From contig NZ_CP009434.1 of the NCBI RefSeq assembly GCF_000960995.1, positions 2,108,001-2,172,000 on the forward strand: a stretch of DNA of 64,000 nt. Direction: 5' to 3'. The notes beneath the pieces are model-generated. The model searched no databases. It worked only from the letters and a program-made list of their open reading frames with translations, and was not told the origin of the DNA. Of the stretch, positions 25,153 through 31,335 are shown piece after piece. Position 1 is the stretch's first letter. Every line of letters begins with the position of its first letter. Position numbers and translations under genes: made by a program. The stretch is from Burkholderia glumae LMG 2196 = ATCC 33617 (GTDB taxonomy: Bacteria; Pseudomonadota; Gammaproteobacteria; Burkholderiales; Burkholderiaceae).

Positions 25153-25417
25153 CGCATACCCCGCGCTCTATTCGGTTAGTATTACTATTTGTAAAGATTA
25201 AAAAAATCACTTTTCTTCCGTCCCGTTCTGTCCCAAAAACGTCCCGTGCCTCGAAGCGAGCCACGATCGGGTGCAAAGCACCGTAAGCACTACGCAGGAC
25301 GTGGATTCCCAAATATTCGGGCGTCGATACGCCGTTCGCGGCCGCACGCGTCGCCAGATCGGCTGCTTCCGCCAAAGGCAGTTCCACGGCCTGCTCTACC
25401 TTGTCTTTAGCCATCAA
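25145..25417 (-). CDS. Small phage early protein, unknown function
   Basis: A 90-aa protein that I do not recognise. An Ala-rich N-terminal half (LPLAEAADLATRAAANGVSTPEYLG) looks like a short ribbon-helix-helix or helix-turn unit in which STPEYLGIHVL would be an amphipathic helix; the C-terminal half is mixed. It starts directly after the stop of the 85-aa gene and overlaps the replication gene by eight bases, so the three are translated as a coupled set. Possibly a small DNA-binding or antitoxin-like regulator, but this is only a guess from helix pattern. Confidence 0.6.
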   Translation of the reverse strand: MMAKDKVEQAVELPLAEAADLATRAAANGVSTPEYLGIHVLRSAYGALHPIVARFEARDVFGTERDGRKVIFLIFTNSNTNRIERGVCDA

Positions 25418-25675
25418 TCACCCCGGGGCACTTTGGGAAACTTCGACAATGACGCCCACCAACTGAGCGGGCAAAGTGCCAACTGCACCAAGCAAGAAAA
25501 GGTCGGCCATACGGCAGATGGCAGCACTGTCGCTATCGATGCCAACCAGGGCCTTCCATGCAAGCCACGCCTCGTAAGTCCGCTCGGGCATCGTCGCCTT
25601 CACTTCCTTGCGGAACTCGGCACGGCGCTTCAACTGCTTCATGCGGCCGCCCGAAGATTGATATCGATCCAGCAC
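25418..25675 (-). CDS. Small phage early protein, unknown function
   Basis: An 85-aa basic N-terminus (RMKQLKRRAEFRKEVKA) followed by a helical segment YEAWLAWKALVGID and a hydrophobic C-terminal helix. I do not recognise it. An internal ATG at codon 12 (MKQLKRR) may be the true start. First of three tightly packed leftward genes that end in the truncated replication gene. Confidence 0.55.
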   Translation of the reverse strand: MLDRYQSSGGRMKQLKRRAEFRKEVKATMPERTYEAWLAWKALVGIDSDSAAICRMADLFLLGAVGTLPAQLVGVIVEVSQSAPG

Positions 25676-25690
25676 ATGAGAGAAAGTCCT

Positions 25691-25945
25691 ATGAAAGATG
25701 AAACCAGCGAGCAGATCGAAGACCTCACCGCTGCCCTGCTCGCAACCAGCGCGGACTCAAACGCCACGAAGGTTCTGCTGCACTACTTGCAGGCCTTCAT
25801 GCAGAGCCGAGACGGTTCGTTCCTCGCATGTTTCGTTGCGTACTGCGAGGCAACGATCGCGTTCACCAAAGCATCTACGTCGGTTGAGCCCTCGAGTTCG
25901 CTACGCGCGATGCTCGATCGGCTGGCCATCGCTGCGAGGCAGTGA
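25691..25945 (+). CDS. Small phage protein, unknown function
   Basis: An 84-aa protein, acidic and helical (DETSEQIEDLTAALLATSAD then KVLLHYLQAFMQSRDGSF). It lies on the plus strand, opposite to the early genes on both sides, which is unusual in a phage early operon. ATG 25676 in the same frame is an alternative start and would just abut the divergent gene. Its amino-acid make-up is that of a real protein and no minus-strand gene competes, but the ribosome site is weak. Confidence 0.45.
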   Translation: MKDETSEQIEDLTAALLATSADSNATKVLLHYLQAFMQSRDGSFLACFVAYCEATIAFTKASTSVEPSSSLRAMLDRLAIAARQ

Positions 25946-25983
25946 CCTATGCGATCCGCCCCGGATTCCGAGGCTCGGCGCGA

Positions 25984-26163
25984 TCACAATGCGCGGGCTG
26001 GGGTCATCAGCGCGGCACCGATCGATGCAGATTTCGACAGTTCTTCCCGCAGCATCGGCGCCAGCTCGGGATGTTCGGAAATCGAGCAGAGCAGCTTGTC
26101 GAGCGCAGTCAGAAGCGGCGCGGCGTCGACAGGGATCTCGATTTCGATGGCAGAAGTGGTCAC
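25984..26163 (-). CDS. Short phage protein coupled to the Cro-like gene
   Basis: A 59-aa frame too short for most gene callers. It starts with GTG (26163) that overlaps the TGA stop of the Cro-like gene, and GGAGG precedes it at a close but usable distance. The product is acidic and helical (IEIEIPVDAAPLLTALDKLL, then SEHPELAPMLREEL). The start/stop overlap and strong ribosome site argue that it is real. Function unknown; small acidic proteins here are often anti-repressors or modulators, but nothing shows this. Confidence 0.6.
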   Translation of the reverse strand: MTTSAIEIEIPVDAAPLLTALDKLLCSISEHPELAPMLREELSKSASIGAALMTPARAL

Positions 26164-26396
26164 GCAACCTCCTTCGGCTGCACAAGCTCGGGCCAGATGT
26201 CTTGCCAGTCGTCGGGGCGAAGGTCGCGGCGGGTGACCGCGCCATCAGTAGCGCGCTCAATGGCGACGCAACGGTCGGCAGCGACCGGACGGCGCTTTTT
26301 GATCCACTGGCACACGAGACCCTGGGAGACGCCCAAGGCTTTTGCAAAATCAGCCTGAGACGTGTTGCGAGCCATGAGGTAGGTAAGGATGTCCAT
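26160..26396 (-). CDS. Cro/YdaS-like phage DNA-binding protein
   Basis: A 78-aa HTH protein of the YdaS/Cro type. The helix-turn-helix reads TSQADFAKALGVSQGLVCQWI, followed by KKRRPVAADRCVAIERATDGAVTRRDLRP, the pattern of YdaS_antitoxin-type Cro analogues in lambdoid prophages. The C-terminus DWQDIWPEL is typical. The frame is open to 26426, but MDILTYLM at 26396 fits the family; that leaves a leader of only a few bases from a possible -35/-10 pair (TTGATT, 17 bases, TACATT), as in leaderless phage repressor messages. Divergent from the CI-like gene; the pair makes the lysogeny switch. Confidence 0.8.
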   Translation of the reverse strand: MDILTYLMARNTSQADFAKALGVSQGLVCQWIKKRRPVAADRCVAIERATDGAVTRRDLRPDDWQDIWPELVQPKEVA

Positions 26397-26466
26397 GGCG
26401 CAAATGTAGCAGCGCTTCATCAACAAATCAAGCCACGCTTCATTGAAAGTTACATAGCATCGCTAC
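26397..26466. promoter_or_regulatory. Divergent phage switch promoter/operator region
   Basis: Seventy bases between the Cro-like and CI-like genes. Inverted copies of ATGTAGC (26404-26410) and GCTACAT (26462-26468) stand near the two starts, likely operator half-sites. On the minus strand TTGATT and TACATT are 17 bases apart and could be the leftward promoter. Confidence 0.5.
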
Positions 26467-26937
26467 ATGAGAATCTGGACACTTTCCGAAGAAGCGGAGC
26501 ATTTGGCTGAAAGGTTTCGCGGCGTTCCGAACCGTAAAGAGTTCGCTACTGACAACTCCATACCGGGCGGCGACGCCATGGTCTATCAGCACATCACGGC
26601 CAAACGTCCCATCGGGCGAGAGGCAGCTATCGCTTACGCCAAGGCGTTCGGGTGTGGGCTTGAGGAGATTAGCCCCCGCATCGCTCTTGAAGTCATGGCG
26701 GCGGCGGCGTTGGTGGGAAACAGCAAGGTGGTCAATGATGTGGCTCACGAATCTACATCAGAAAAATCGCAGAAGTTAAGCCCAGAAAGCCGCGCCCTGA
26801 TAACCGCGATCATTGACGCAGACAACAATGGCCTCGGGGCTGAGGCCTTCAAAGTTCTTCGCCAGACACTCAGGCTTTTTCGTGGAGACGATCAGCAGCG
26901 CCTTGTTCGGGGCGGCATTGAAGATGCTGACCATTAA
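26467..26937 (+). CDS. CI-like phage repressor
   Basis: A 156-aa protein with an N-terminal HTH-like region (NRKEFATDNSIPGGDAMVYQHITAKRPI then REAAIAYAKAFGCGLEEISPRIA) of the XRE type found in short phage repressors: the loop QHITAKRPIGREAAIAYA equals the recognition-helix and following helices of Burkholderia phage repressors. There is no S24 peptidase domain, so it is not a LexA-like self-cleaving repressor; the C-terminal part (EKSQKLSPESRALITAIIDADN) probably dimerises. The start ATG lies within the operator-like repeat, again suggesting a leaderless message. The 3' end overlaps the convergent gene. Confidence 0.72.
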   Translation: MRIWTLSEEAEHLAERFRGVPNRKEFATDNSIPGGDAMVYQHITAKRPIGREAAIAYAKAFGCGLEEISPRIALEVMAAAALVGNSKVVNDVAHESTSEKSQKLSPESRALITAIIDADNNGLGAEAFKVLRQTLRLFRGDDQQRLVRGGIEDADH

Positions 26938-27184
26938 TAGGGGTCAGATTCCAATCATGGACAAGCGCTTCTTTGCACAGGCCGCGCAACCCTGTTCGAA
27001 TGTCTCTGCCGGGATAGCCTGGACCTTGTACTTCGGTGAGCCAATCGTAGCCTGAGTCAGTGCAACGCTCGACGACGCGCACGATCAGCCCGATCCGCTC
27101 CGGCACCCCACACTTTGTCACGATCGCCAGATCCCCCGGCCTGCACCGTAACCCGCTCCGCTTCCCTCCGTTCCCGCTCATCAT
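26870..27184 (-). CDS. Small phage protein of a family common in Burkholderia prophages
   Basis: A 104-aa protein. The central part, CRPGDLAIVTK, then IGLIVRVVE and DWLTEVQGPGY, is an SH3-like small barrel pattern that I have seen in uncharacterised short proteins of Burkholderia phages; the end HDWNLTPING is also typical. GGGAGAG stands directly before two adjacent ATG codons, so the second may be used. The last 68 bases overlap the end of the CI-like gene on the other strand, and the final ~20 residues look like run-on, so a stop may have been lost. Function unknown. Confidence 0.62.
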   Translation of the reverse strand: MMSGNGGKRSGLRCRPGDLAIVTKCGVPERIGLIVRVVERCTDSGYDWLTEVQGPGYPGRDIRTGLRGLCKEALVHDWNLTPINGQHLQCRPEQGAADRLHEKA

Positions 27185-27383
27185 CTCTCCCGTCCAACCC
27201 GGCCCTGATACTGTATGTTTGTACAGTAGTTTGCCAAGATTTTGGCAGTAGGGTCAACAGGAATCAGTACCTGTTACACGGGACGCAATTTGTCCCGACC
27301 GGGTGGCAGGGCGACCCAACTTTTCGCTTCTCAGGTGTTCCATCGACACATTGTCTATCCGACGTCCCCCCGTTTTCAGTAAC

Positions 27384-27803
27384 CACGTCCTCGTAGACGC
27401 CAACGGCGTTCCTCTCGTTGCGATCCTGACTGGCGCGAACACCAACGACGTCACGCAGTTGCTGCCGCTCGTTGATGCGATTCCACCCATTCGCGGCGTT
27501 CGTGGCCGACCGCTTCAGAAGCCCGGCGTCGTCTACGCCGATCGCGGCTACGATTCCACCCGACATCGTCGCGCGTTGCGCGAACGCGGTATTAAGCCCG
27601 TGATCGCCAAGCGCCGGACCGAGCATGGCAGTGGTCTGGGCAAGTATCGTTGGGTAGTCGAACGTACGCATTCCTGGCTCCACAATTTCCGGCGCCTACG
27701 CACTCGCTTCGAGCGACGTGCCTACATTCACGAAGCATTCCTCAAACTTGGCTGCTCGATCATCTGTTGGAACATCTTCAGACGAGCTGAGCAGGGTTTT
27801 TGA
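27384..27803 (+). pseudogene. IS5-family transposase, C-terminal fragment
   Basis: The last 139 codons of an IS5-group DDE transposase: HVLVDANGVPLVA, the TGANTNDVTQLLPL segment with the second catalytic Asp in VVYADRGYDS, and the Glu in KYRWVVERTHSWLH, the Y(2)R(3)E(6)K-like signature of the family. The N-terminal half with the first Asp is absent; upstream sequence (27303-27383) is in frame but unrelated. Its left end was evidently lost by deletion. Inactive. Confidence 0.85.
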
Positions 27804-27822
27804 ACTGGCCTCTTAGATCATA

Positions 27823-29037
27823 TGTAGAAGTTCAGACTTGATCTGACAGTAAGGCCTTGCCAAGAGGCGGGGTTACCCGTTTTGATAGAGGTGCGAATCT
27901 TCATCAAAACAGCGCGCAAGCGCCAAGGAGTAACCCCGTGAGTAGTCTCAACCAAAACGTTATCCGCCACAAGATCGGTCTGCTGAATCTGGCCGCCGAG
28001 CTCGGTAACGTGTCGAAAGCCTGCAAGGTGATGGGGCTGTCGCGCGATACGTTCTACCGCTATCAGAATGCCGTGACCGAGGGCGGCGTCGATGCCCTGT
28101 TCGACAGCAATCGGCGCAAGCCGAATCCCAAGAATCGCGTCGAAGAGTCAACGGAAATCGCCGTTCTGGCCTATGCCATGGAGCAGCCGGCCCACGGACA
28201 GGTTCGGGTCAGCAACGAATTACGCCGGCGCGGCATTTTCGTGTCTGCATCCGGCGTTCGTTCGATCTGGCTGCGTCACGAATTGTCGTCCTTCAAGCTG
28301 AGGCTCGTGGCGCTGGAGAATCAGGTCGCTGAAAAAGGCATCGTGCTGAGCGACGATCAGGTGGCCGCGCTGGAAAGAAAGCAGGACGACGATGTGGCTC
28401 ATGGCGAAATCGAAACCGCTCACCCCGGCTATCTGGGCTCGCAGGACACGTTCTACGTGGGCACGATCAAGGGCGTAGGCCGGATTTACCAGCAGACCTT
28501 CGTCGACACCTACAGCAAAGTGGCGATGGCCAAGCTGTACACGACCAAGACACCGATCACGGCGGCCGATCTGCTCAATGACCGGGTGCTGCCGTTCTTC
28601 GAGGAGCACGGCATGGGTGTGATCCGCATGCTGACCGATCAAGGCACGGAGTATTGCGGCAAGCCGGAATCGCACGATTATCAGCTGTACCTGGCGCTGA
28701 ACGACATCGAGCACACCAAAACCAAGGCGCGACATCCGCAGACCAATGGCATCTGCGAGCGGTTCCATAAAACCATCCTGCAGGAGTTTTATCAGGTCGC
28801 GTTCCGCCACAAGCTCTATCTGACGCTGGTGGAACTGCAGGTCGATCTCGATACTTGGCTGATGTACTACAACGGCGAGCGAACGCATCAAGGTAAGATG
28901 TGTTGTGGTCGCACGCCTTTGCAAACGCTCATCGCGGGCAAGGAGGTGTGGAAGGAGAAAGTGAGCCACCTGAATCTGATCTGACAGTCACGCACCGTCG
29001 GAACGGGTAACTGTCAGATCGGGTCGCGACTTCTACA
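27823..29037 (+). mobile_element. IS481-like insertion sequence, copy 1
   Basis: A 1215-bp element. Ends read inwards TGTAGAAGT ... GATCTGACAGT on both sides (imperfect inverted repeats of about 28 bp with a variable middle). One transposase gene. A nearly identical copy of exactly the same length lies inverted at 29456-30670. Sequence flanking this copy (left GATCATA, right TTTTTGA) shows no target duplication. Confidence 0.88.
27938..28984 (+). CDS. IS481-family transposase, copy 1
   Basis: A 348-aa integrase-core transposase. The N-terminal HTH (GNVSKACKVMGLSRDTFYRY) is followed by an HTH_29/linker region and an rve core with Asp in TFVDTYSKVA, Asp in MLTDQGTEYCG and Glu in GICERFHKTIL. 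GTG 27938 is preceded by AAGGAG seven bases away, so the longer open frame (from 27857) is not used. The frame is intact. Compared with the second copy only a handful of residues differ (for example T47/A47, E85/D85, DQG/DRG). Confidence 0.93.
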   Translation: MSSLNQNVIRHKIGLLNLAAELGNVSKACKVMGLSRDTFYRYQNAVTEGGVDALFDSNRRKPNPKNRVEESTEIAVLAYAMEQPAHGQVRVSNELRRRGIFVSASGVRSIWLRHELSSFKLRLVALENQVAEKGIVLSDDQVAALERKQDDDVAHGEIETAHPGYLGSQDTFYVGTIKGVGRIYQQTFVDTYSKVAMAKLYTTKTPITAADLLNDRVLPFFEEHGMGVIRMLTDQGTEYCGKPESHDYQLYLALNDIEHTKTKARHPQTNGICERFHKTILQEFYQVAFRHKLYLTLVELQVDLDTWLMYYNGERTHQGKMCCGRTPLQTLIAGKEVWKEKVSHLNLI

Positions 29038-29102
29038 TTTTTGATTCGGCCGCTCGATTCGCCTACATGGCGGCCGACTCGATACTCAAGGCTCGAGGCT
29101 GA
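29038..29102 (+). pseudogene. 3' end of a phage gene trapped between IS copies
   Basis: About 20 codons (DSAARFAYMAADSILKARG then stop) directly after the IS copy 1 right end and one base before the next ATG. The pattern is that of the C-termini of small phage proteins that end in an Ala-rich helix. The upstream part is missing. Confidence 0.4.
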
Positions 29103-29103
29103 C

Positions 29104-29460
29104 ATGCGCCCGCTCACTCACACCGAAAGCGCGGCCCAGTTCTGGACAGATCGCCAGCACGCGCAGTTCAACGATGCCCAGGAGGCGCTGGCCGACGAAC
29201 TCGACGCCAAACGCCGAGAAGTCACGCTCGATGACGCGCTCGAAAAGCTCGCGAATCTGTGCAAGTCAGACCGCGAGCAACTGATGCGCGCGTTCCACTC
29301 GGACCGCAAGCACTTTCTCTGGCAGATCGACAACCTGTTCGATGACGCGGTAAACGCTTGCGCACGCGGCAAGAAATTCATGCGCACCTACTGCTCGCAG
29401 TGTGGTCGCAGCTTTCCTGCCGGCGACAGCGGCTACAGCCACTGCTCGGATCATTTGTAG
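29104..29460 (+). CDS. Phage-type protein with C-terminal zinc-ribbon-like motif, run into IS
   Basis: A 118-aa protein. A long charged helical region (DELDAKRREVTLDDALEKLA, about 30-80) precedes a small Cys/His cluster YCSQCGRSF ... GYSHCSDH that could bind zinc. A GAGG ribosome site precedes ATG 29104, and the preceding gene fragment ends one base before, a typical phage packing. The last codon and the TAG stop are made by the first bases of IS copy 2 (29456), so the natural C-terminus may have been altered by one or a few residues. It is the only gene carried between the two inverted IS copies. Function unknown; not a resistance or fitness gene that I recognise. Confidence 0.6.
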   Translation: MRPLTHTESAAQFWTDRQHAQFNDAQEALADELDAKRREVTLDDALEKLANLCKSDREQLMRAFHSDRKHFLWQIDNLFDDAVNACARGKKFMRTYCSQCGRSFPAGDSGYSHCSDHL

Positions 29461-30670
29461 AAGTCGCGACCCGATCTGACAGTTACCCGTTCCGACGGTG
29501 CGTGACTGTCAGATCAGATTCAGGTGGCTCACTTTCTCCTTCCACACCTCCTTGCCCGCGATGAGCGTTTGCAAAGGCGTGCGACCACAACACATCTTAC
29601 CTTGATGCGTTCGCTCGCCGTTGTAGTACATCAGCCAAGTATCGAGATCGACCTGCAGTTCCACCAGCGTCAGATAGAGCTTGTGGCGGAACGCGACCTG
29701 ATAAAACTCCTGCAGGATGGTTTTATGGAACCGCTCGCAGATGCCATTGGTCTGCGGATGTCGCGCCTTGGTTTTGGTGTGCTCGATGTCGTTCAGCGCC
29801 AGGTACAGCTGATAATCGTGCGATTCCGGCTTGCCGCAATACTCCGTGCCTCGATCGGTCAGCATGCGGATCACACCCATGCCGTGCTCCTCGAAGAACG
29901 GCAGCACCCGGTCATTGAGCAGATCGGCCGCCGTGATCGGTGTCTTGGTCGTGTACAGCTTGGCCATCGCCACTTTGCTGTAGGTGTCGACGAAGGTCTG
30001 CTGGTAAATCCGGCCTACGCCCTTGATCGTGCCCACGTAGAACGTGTCCTGCGAGCCCAGATAGCCGGGATGAGCGGTTTCGATTTCGCCATGAGCCACA
30101 TCGTCGTCCTGCTTTCTTTCCAGCGCGGCCACCTGGACCTCGCTCAGCACGATGCCTTTTTCAGCGACCTGCTTCTCCAGCGCCACGAGCCTCAGCTTGA
30201 AGGACGACAACGCGTGACGCAGCCAGATCGAACGAACGCCGGATGCAGACACGAAAATGCCGCGCCGGCGTAATTCGTTGCTGACCCGAACCTGCCCGTG
30301 GGCGGGCTGCTCGATGGCATAGGCCAGCACGGCGATTTCCGTCGCTTCATCGACTCGATTCTTGGGATTCGGCTTGCGCCGATTGCTGTCGAACAGGGCA
30401 TCGACGCCGCCCTCGGCCACGGCGTTCTGATAGCGGTAGAACGTATCGCGCGACAGCCCCATCACCTTGCAGGCCTTCGACACGTTCCCGAGCTCGGTGG
30501 CCAGATTCAGCAGACCGATCTTGTGGCGGATGACATTTTGGTTGAGACTACTCACGGGGTTACTCCTTGGCGCTTGCGCGCTGTTTTGATGAAGATTCGC
30601 ACCTCTATCAAAACGGGTAACCCCGCCTCTTGGTAAGGCATTACTGTCAGATCAAGTCTGAACTTCTACA
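29456..30670 (-). mobile_element. IS481-like insertion sequence, copy 2 (inverted)
   Basis: A 1215-bp copy in opposite orientation to copy 1, bounded by the same TGTAGAAGT ends. Its promoter-proximal end (30670) joins the middle of the phage integrase gene, and its other end joins the 3' end of the zinc-ribbon gene. With copy 1 it encloses a 418-bp core, so 27823-30670 has the form of a composite transposon. Confidence 0.88.
29509..30555 (-). CDS. IS481-family transposase, copy 2
   Basis: A 348-aa transposase, complete, with the same HTH and rve catalytic segments as copy 1 (TFVDTYSKVA, MLTDRGTEYCG, GICERFHKTIL). The start is again GTG with AAGGAG upstream. Differences from copy 1 are few and scattered, so the two copies arose recently or are kept alike by recombination. 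Confidence 0.93.
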   Translation of the reverse strand: MSSLNQNVIRHKIGLLNLATELGNVSKACKVMGLSRDTFYRYQNAVAEGGVDALFDSNRRKPNPKNRVDEATEIAVLAYAIEQPAHGQVRVSNELRRRGIFVSASGVRSIWLRHALSSFKLRLVALEKQVAEKGIVLSEVQVAALERKQDDDVAHGEIETAHPGYLGSQDTFYVGTIKGVGRIYQQTFVDTYSKVAMAKLYTTKTPITAADLLNDRVLPFFEEHGMGVIRMLTDRGTEYCGKPESHDYQLYLALNDIEHTKTKARHPQTNGICERFHKTILQEFYQVAFRHKLYLTLVELQVDLDTWLMYYNGERTHQGKMCCGRTPLQTLIAGKEVWKEKVSHLNLI

Positions 30671-31132
30671 CGTGATGCAATGGACCTCGCCTATCTGACC
30701 GGCCAGCGTCCCCAGGACACGCTATCGCACGATGAACGAGATATCCGCGACAACTTTCTCCATATCGACCAAGGCAAAACCGGGAAGAAACTGCGAATGG
30801 AGATCTCTGGCGAGTTGAAGGCGCTCATCGATCGAATTCGCGCCAGGAAAGCCGGCTACAAGGTGGTGAGCACGGTGTTGATCGTGAACGAGCGCGGGGA
30901 GCGCATGACGCTAGATACACTTCAGCGCCGTTTTCGGGAAGCTCGCCGCCGTGCAGGAATCGGCGACTCGGAGTTCCAATTTCGCGATTTGCGGGCCAAG
31001 GCCGGCACCGACAAGACCGACAGCACTGGCGACATCCGGCAGGCTCAAAAGCAGCTCGGACACACCACAATCGGCATGACCGAACACTACGTTCGCAACC
31101 GCCGGGGCGACAAGGTCAAGCCTACGCGATGA
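30671..31132 (+). pseudogene. Phage integrase (tyrosine recombinase), C-terminal fragment
   Basis: The catalytic C-terminal part, 153 codons, of a tyrosine recombinase. Visible are the first catalytic Arg in AYLTGQRPQD, the second in FRDLRAKAGTDK, the box with His in QKQLGHTTIGM, and the nucleophile Tyr in TEHYVRNRRG. The usual His of the HxxR box is replaced by Arg (RDLR), as in other integrases of this phage group. Codon RDAMDLAYL is joined directly to the end of IS copy 2, so the arm-binding and core-binding domains are gone and the enzyme cannot work. It ends 80 bases from the 3' end of the tRNA-Sec gene, the presumed attachment site. Confidence 0.92.
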
Positions 31133-31211
31133 CCGATTTTGCGGAACAGCACCGTTTTTGCGGAACTGGAACAGGAGGATTTCAGGCTCGGCAGAATCGC
31201 GCCAAGCCAAG

Positions 31212-31307
31212 TGGCGGAAGGCAGCTGGAGTCGAACCAACCCGGGAACGATTGACGTCCCCAACCAGGTTTGAAGCCTGGCCGCACCACCGGATACGAAT
31301 GCCTTCC
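31212..31307 (-). tRNA. selC: tRNA-Sec (anticodon TCA)
   Basis: A 96-nt selenocysteine tRNA. It has the 8-bp acceptor stem GGAAGGCA/TGCCTTCC, anticodon stem CCAGG/CCTGG with a 7-base loop holding TCA (plus-strand 31271-31273), a long variable arm, the GTTCGACTC-type T loop and an encoded CCA end. Each of these fits bacterial tRNA-Sec and sets it apart from tRNA-Ser. It begins 28 bases after the selB stop on the same strand and is probably in the same transcript. The phage integrase remnant begins just past its 3' end, so the tRNA served as an integration site and was restored. Confidence 0.96.
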
Positions 31308-31335
31308 GCGAGCGTGCCGCGCGCCACCACCGCCG

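Larger units (their letters stand above)
24704..31211. mobile_element. Degraded prophage inserted at tRNA-Sec
   Basis: Between the IS21 element and the 3' end of the tRNA-Sec gene lie a truncated replication gene, small early genes, a divergent repressor switch, a phage-type small gene, an IS5 fragment, a composite IS structure and the C-terminal part of an integrase. The order int - (IS) - repressor - early - replication is that of one arm of a lambdoid or siphovirus-like prophage. All structural and lysis genes are gone. The DNA is less GC-rich than the chromosome on either side. Integration in the 3' end of a tRNA gene with the integrase next to it is the classical arrangement. No second attachment site is visible, so the left end was probably lost. 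Confidence 0.8.
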
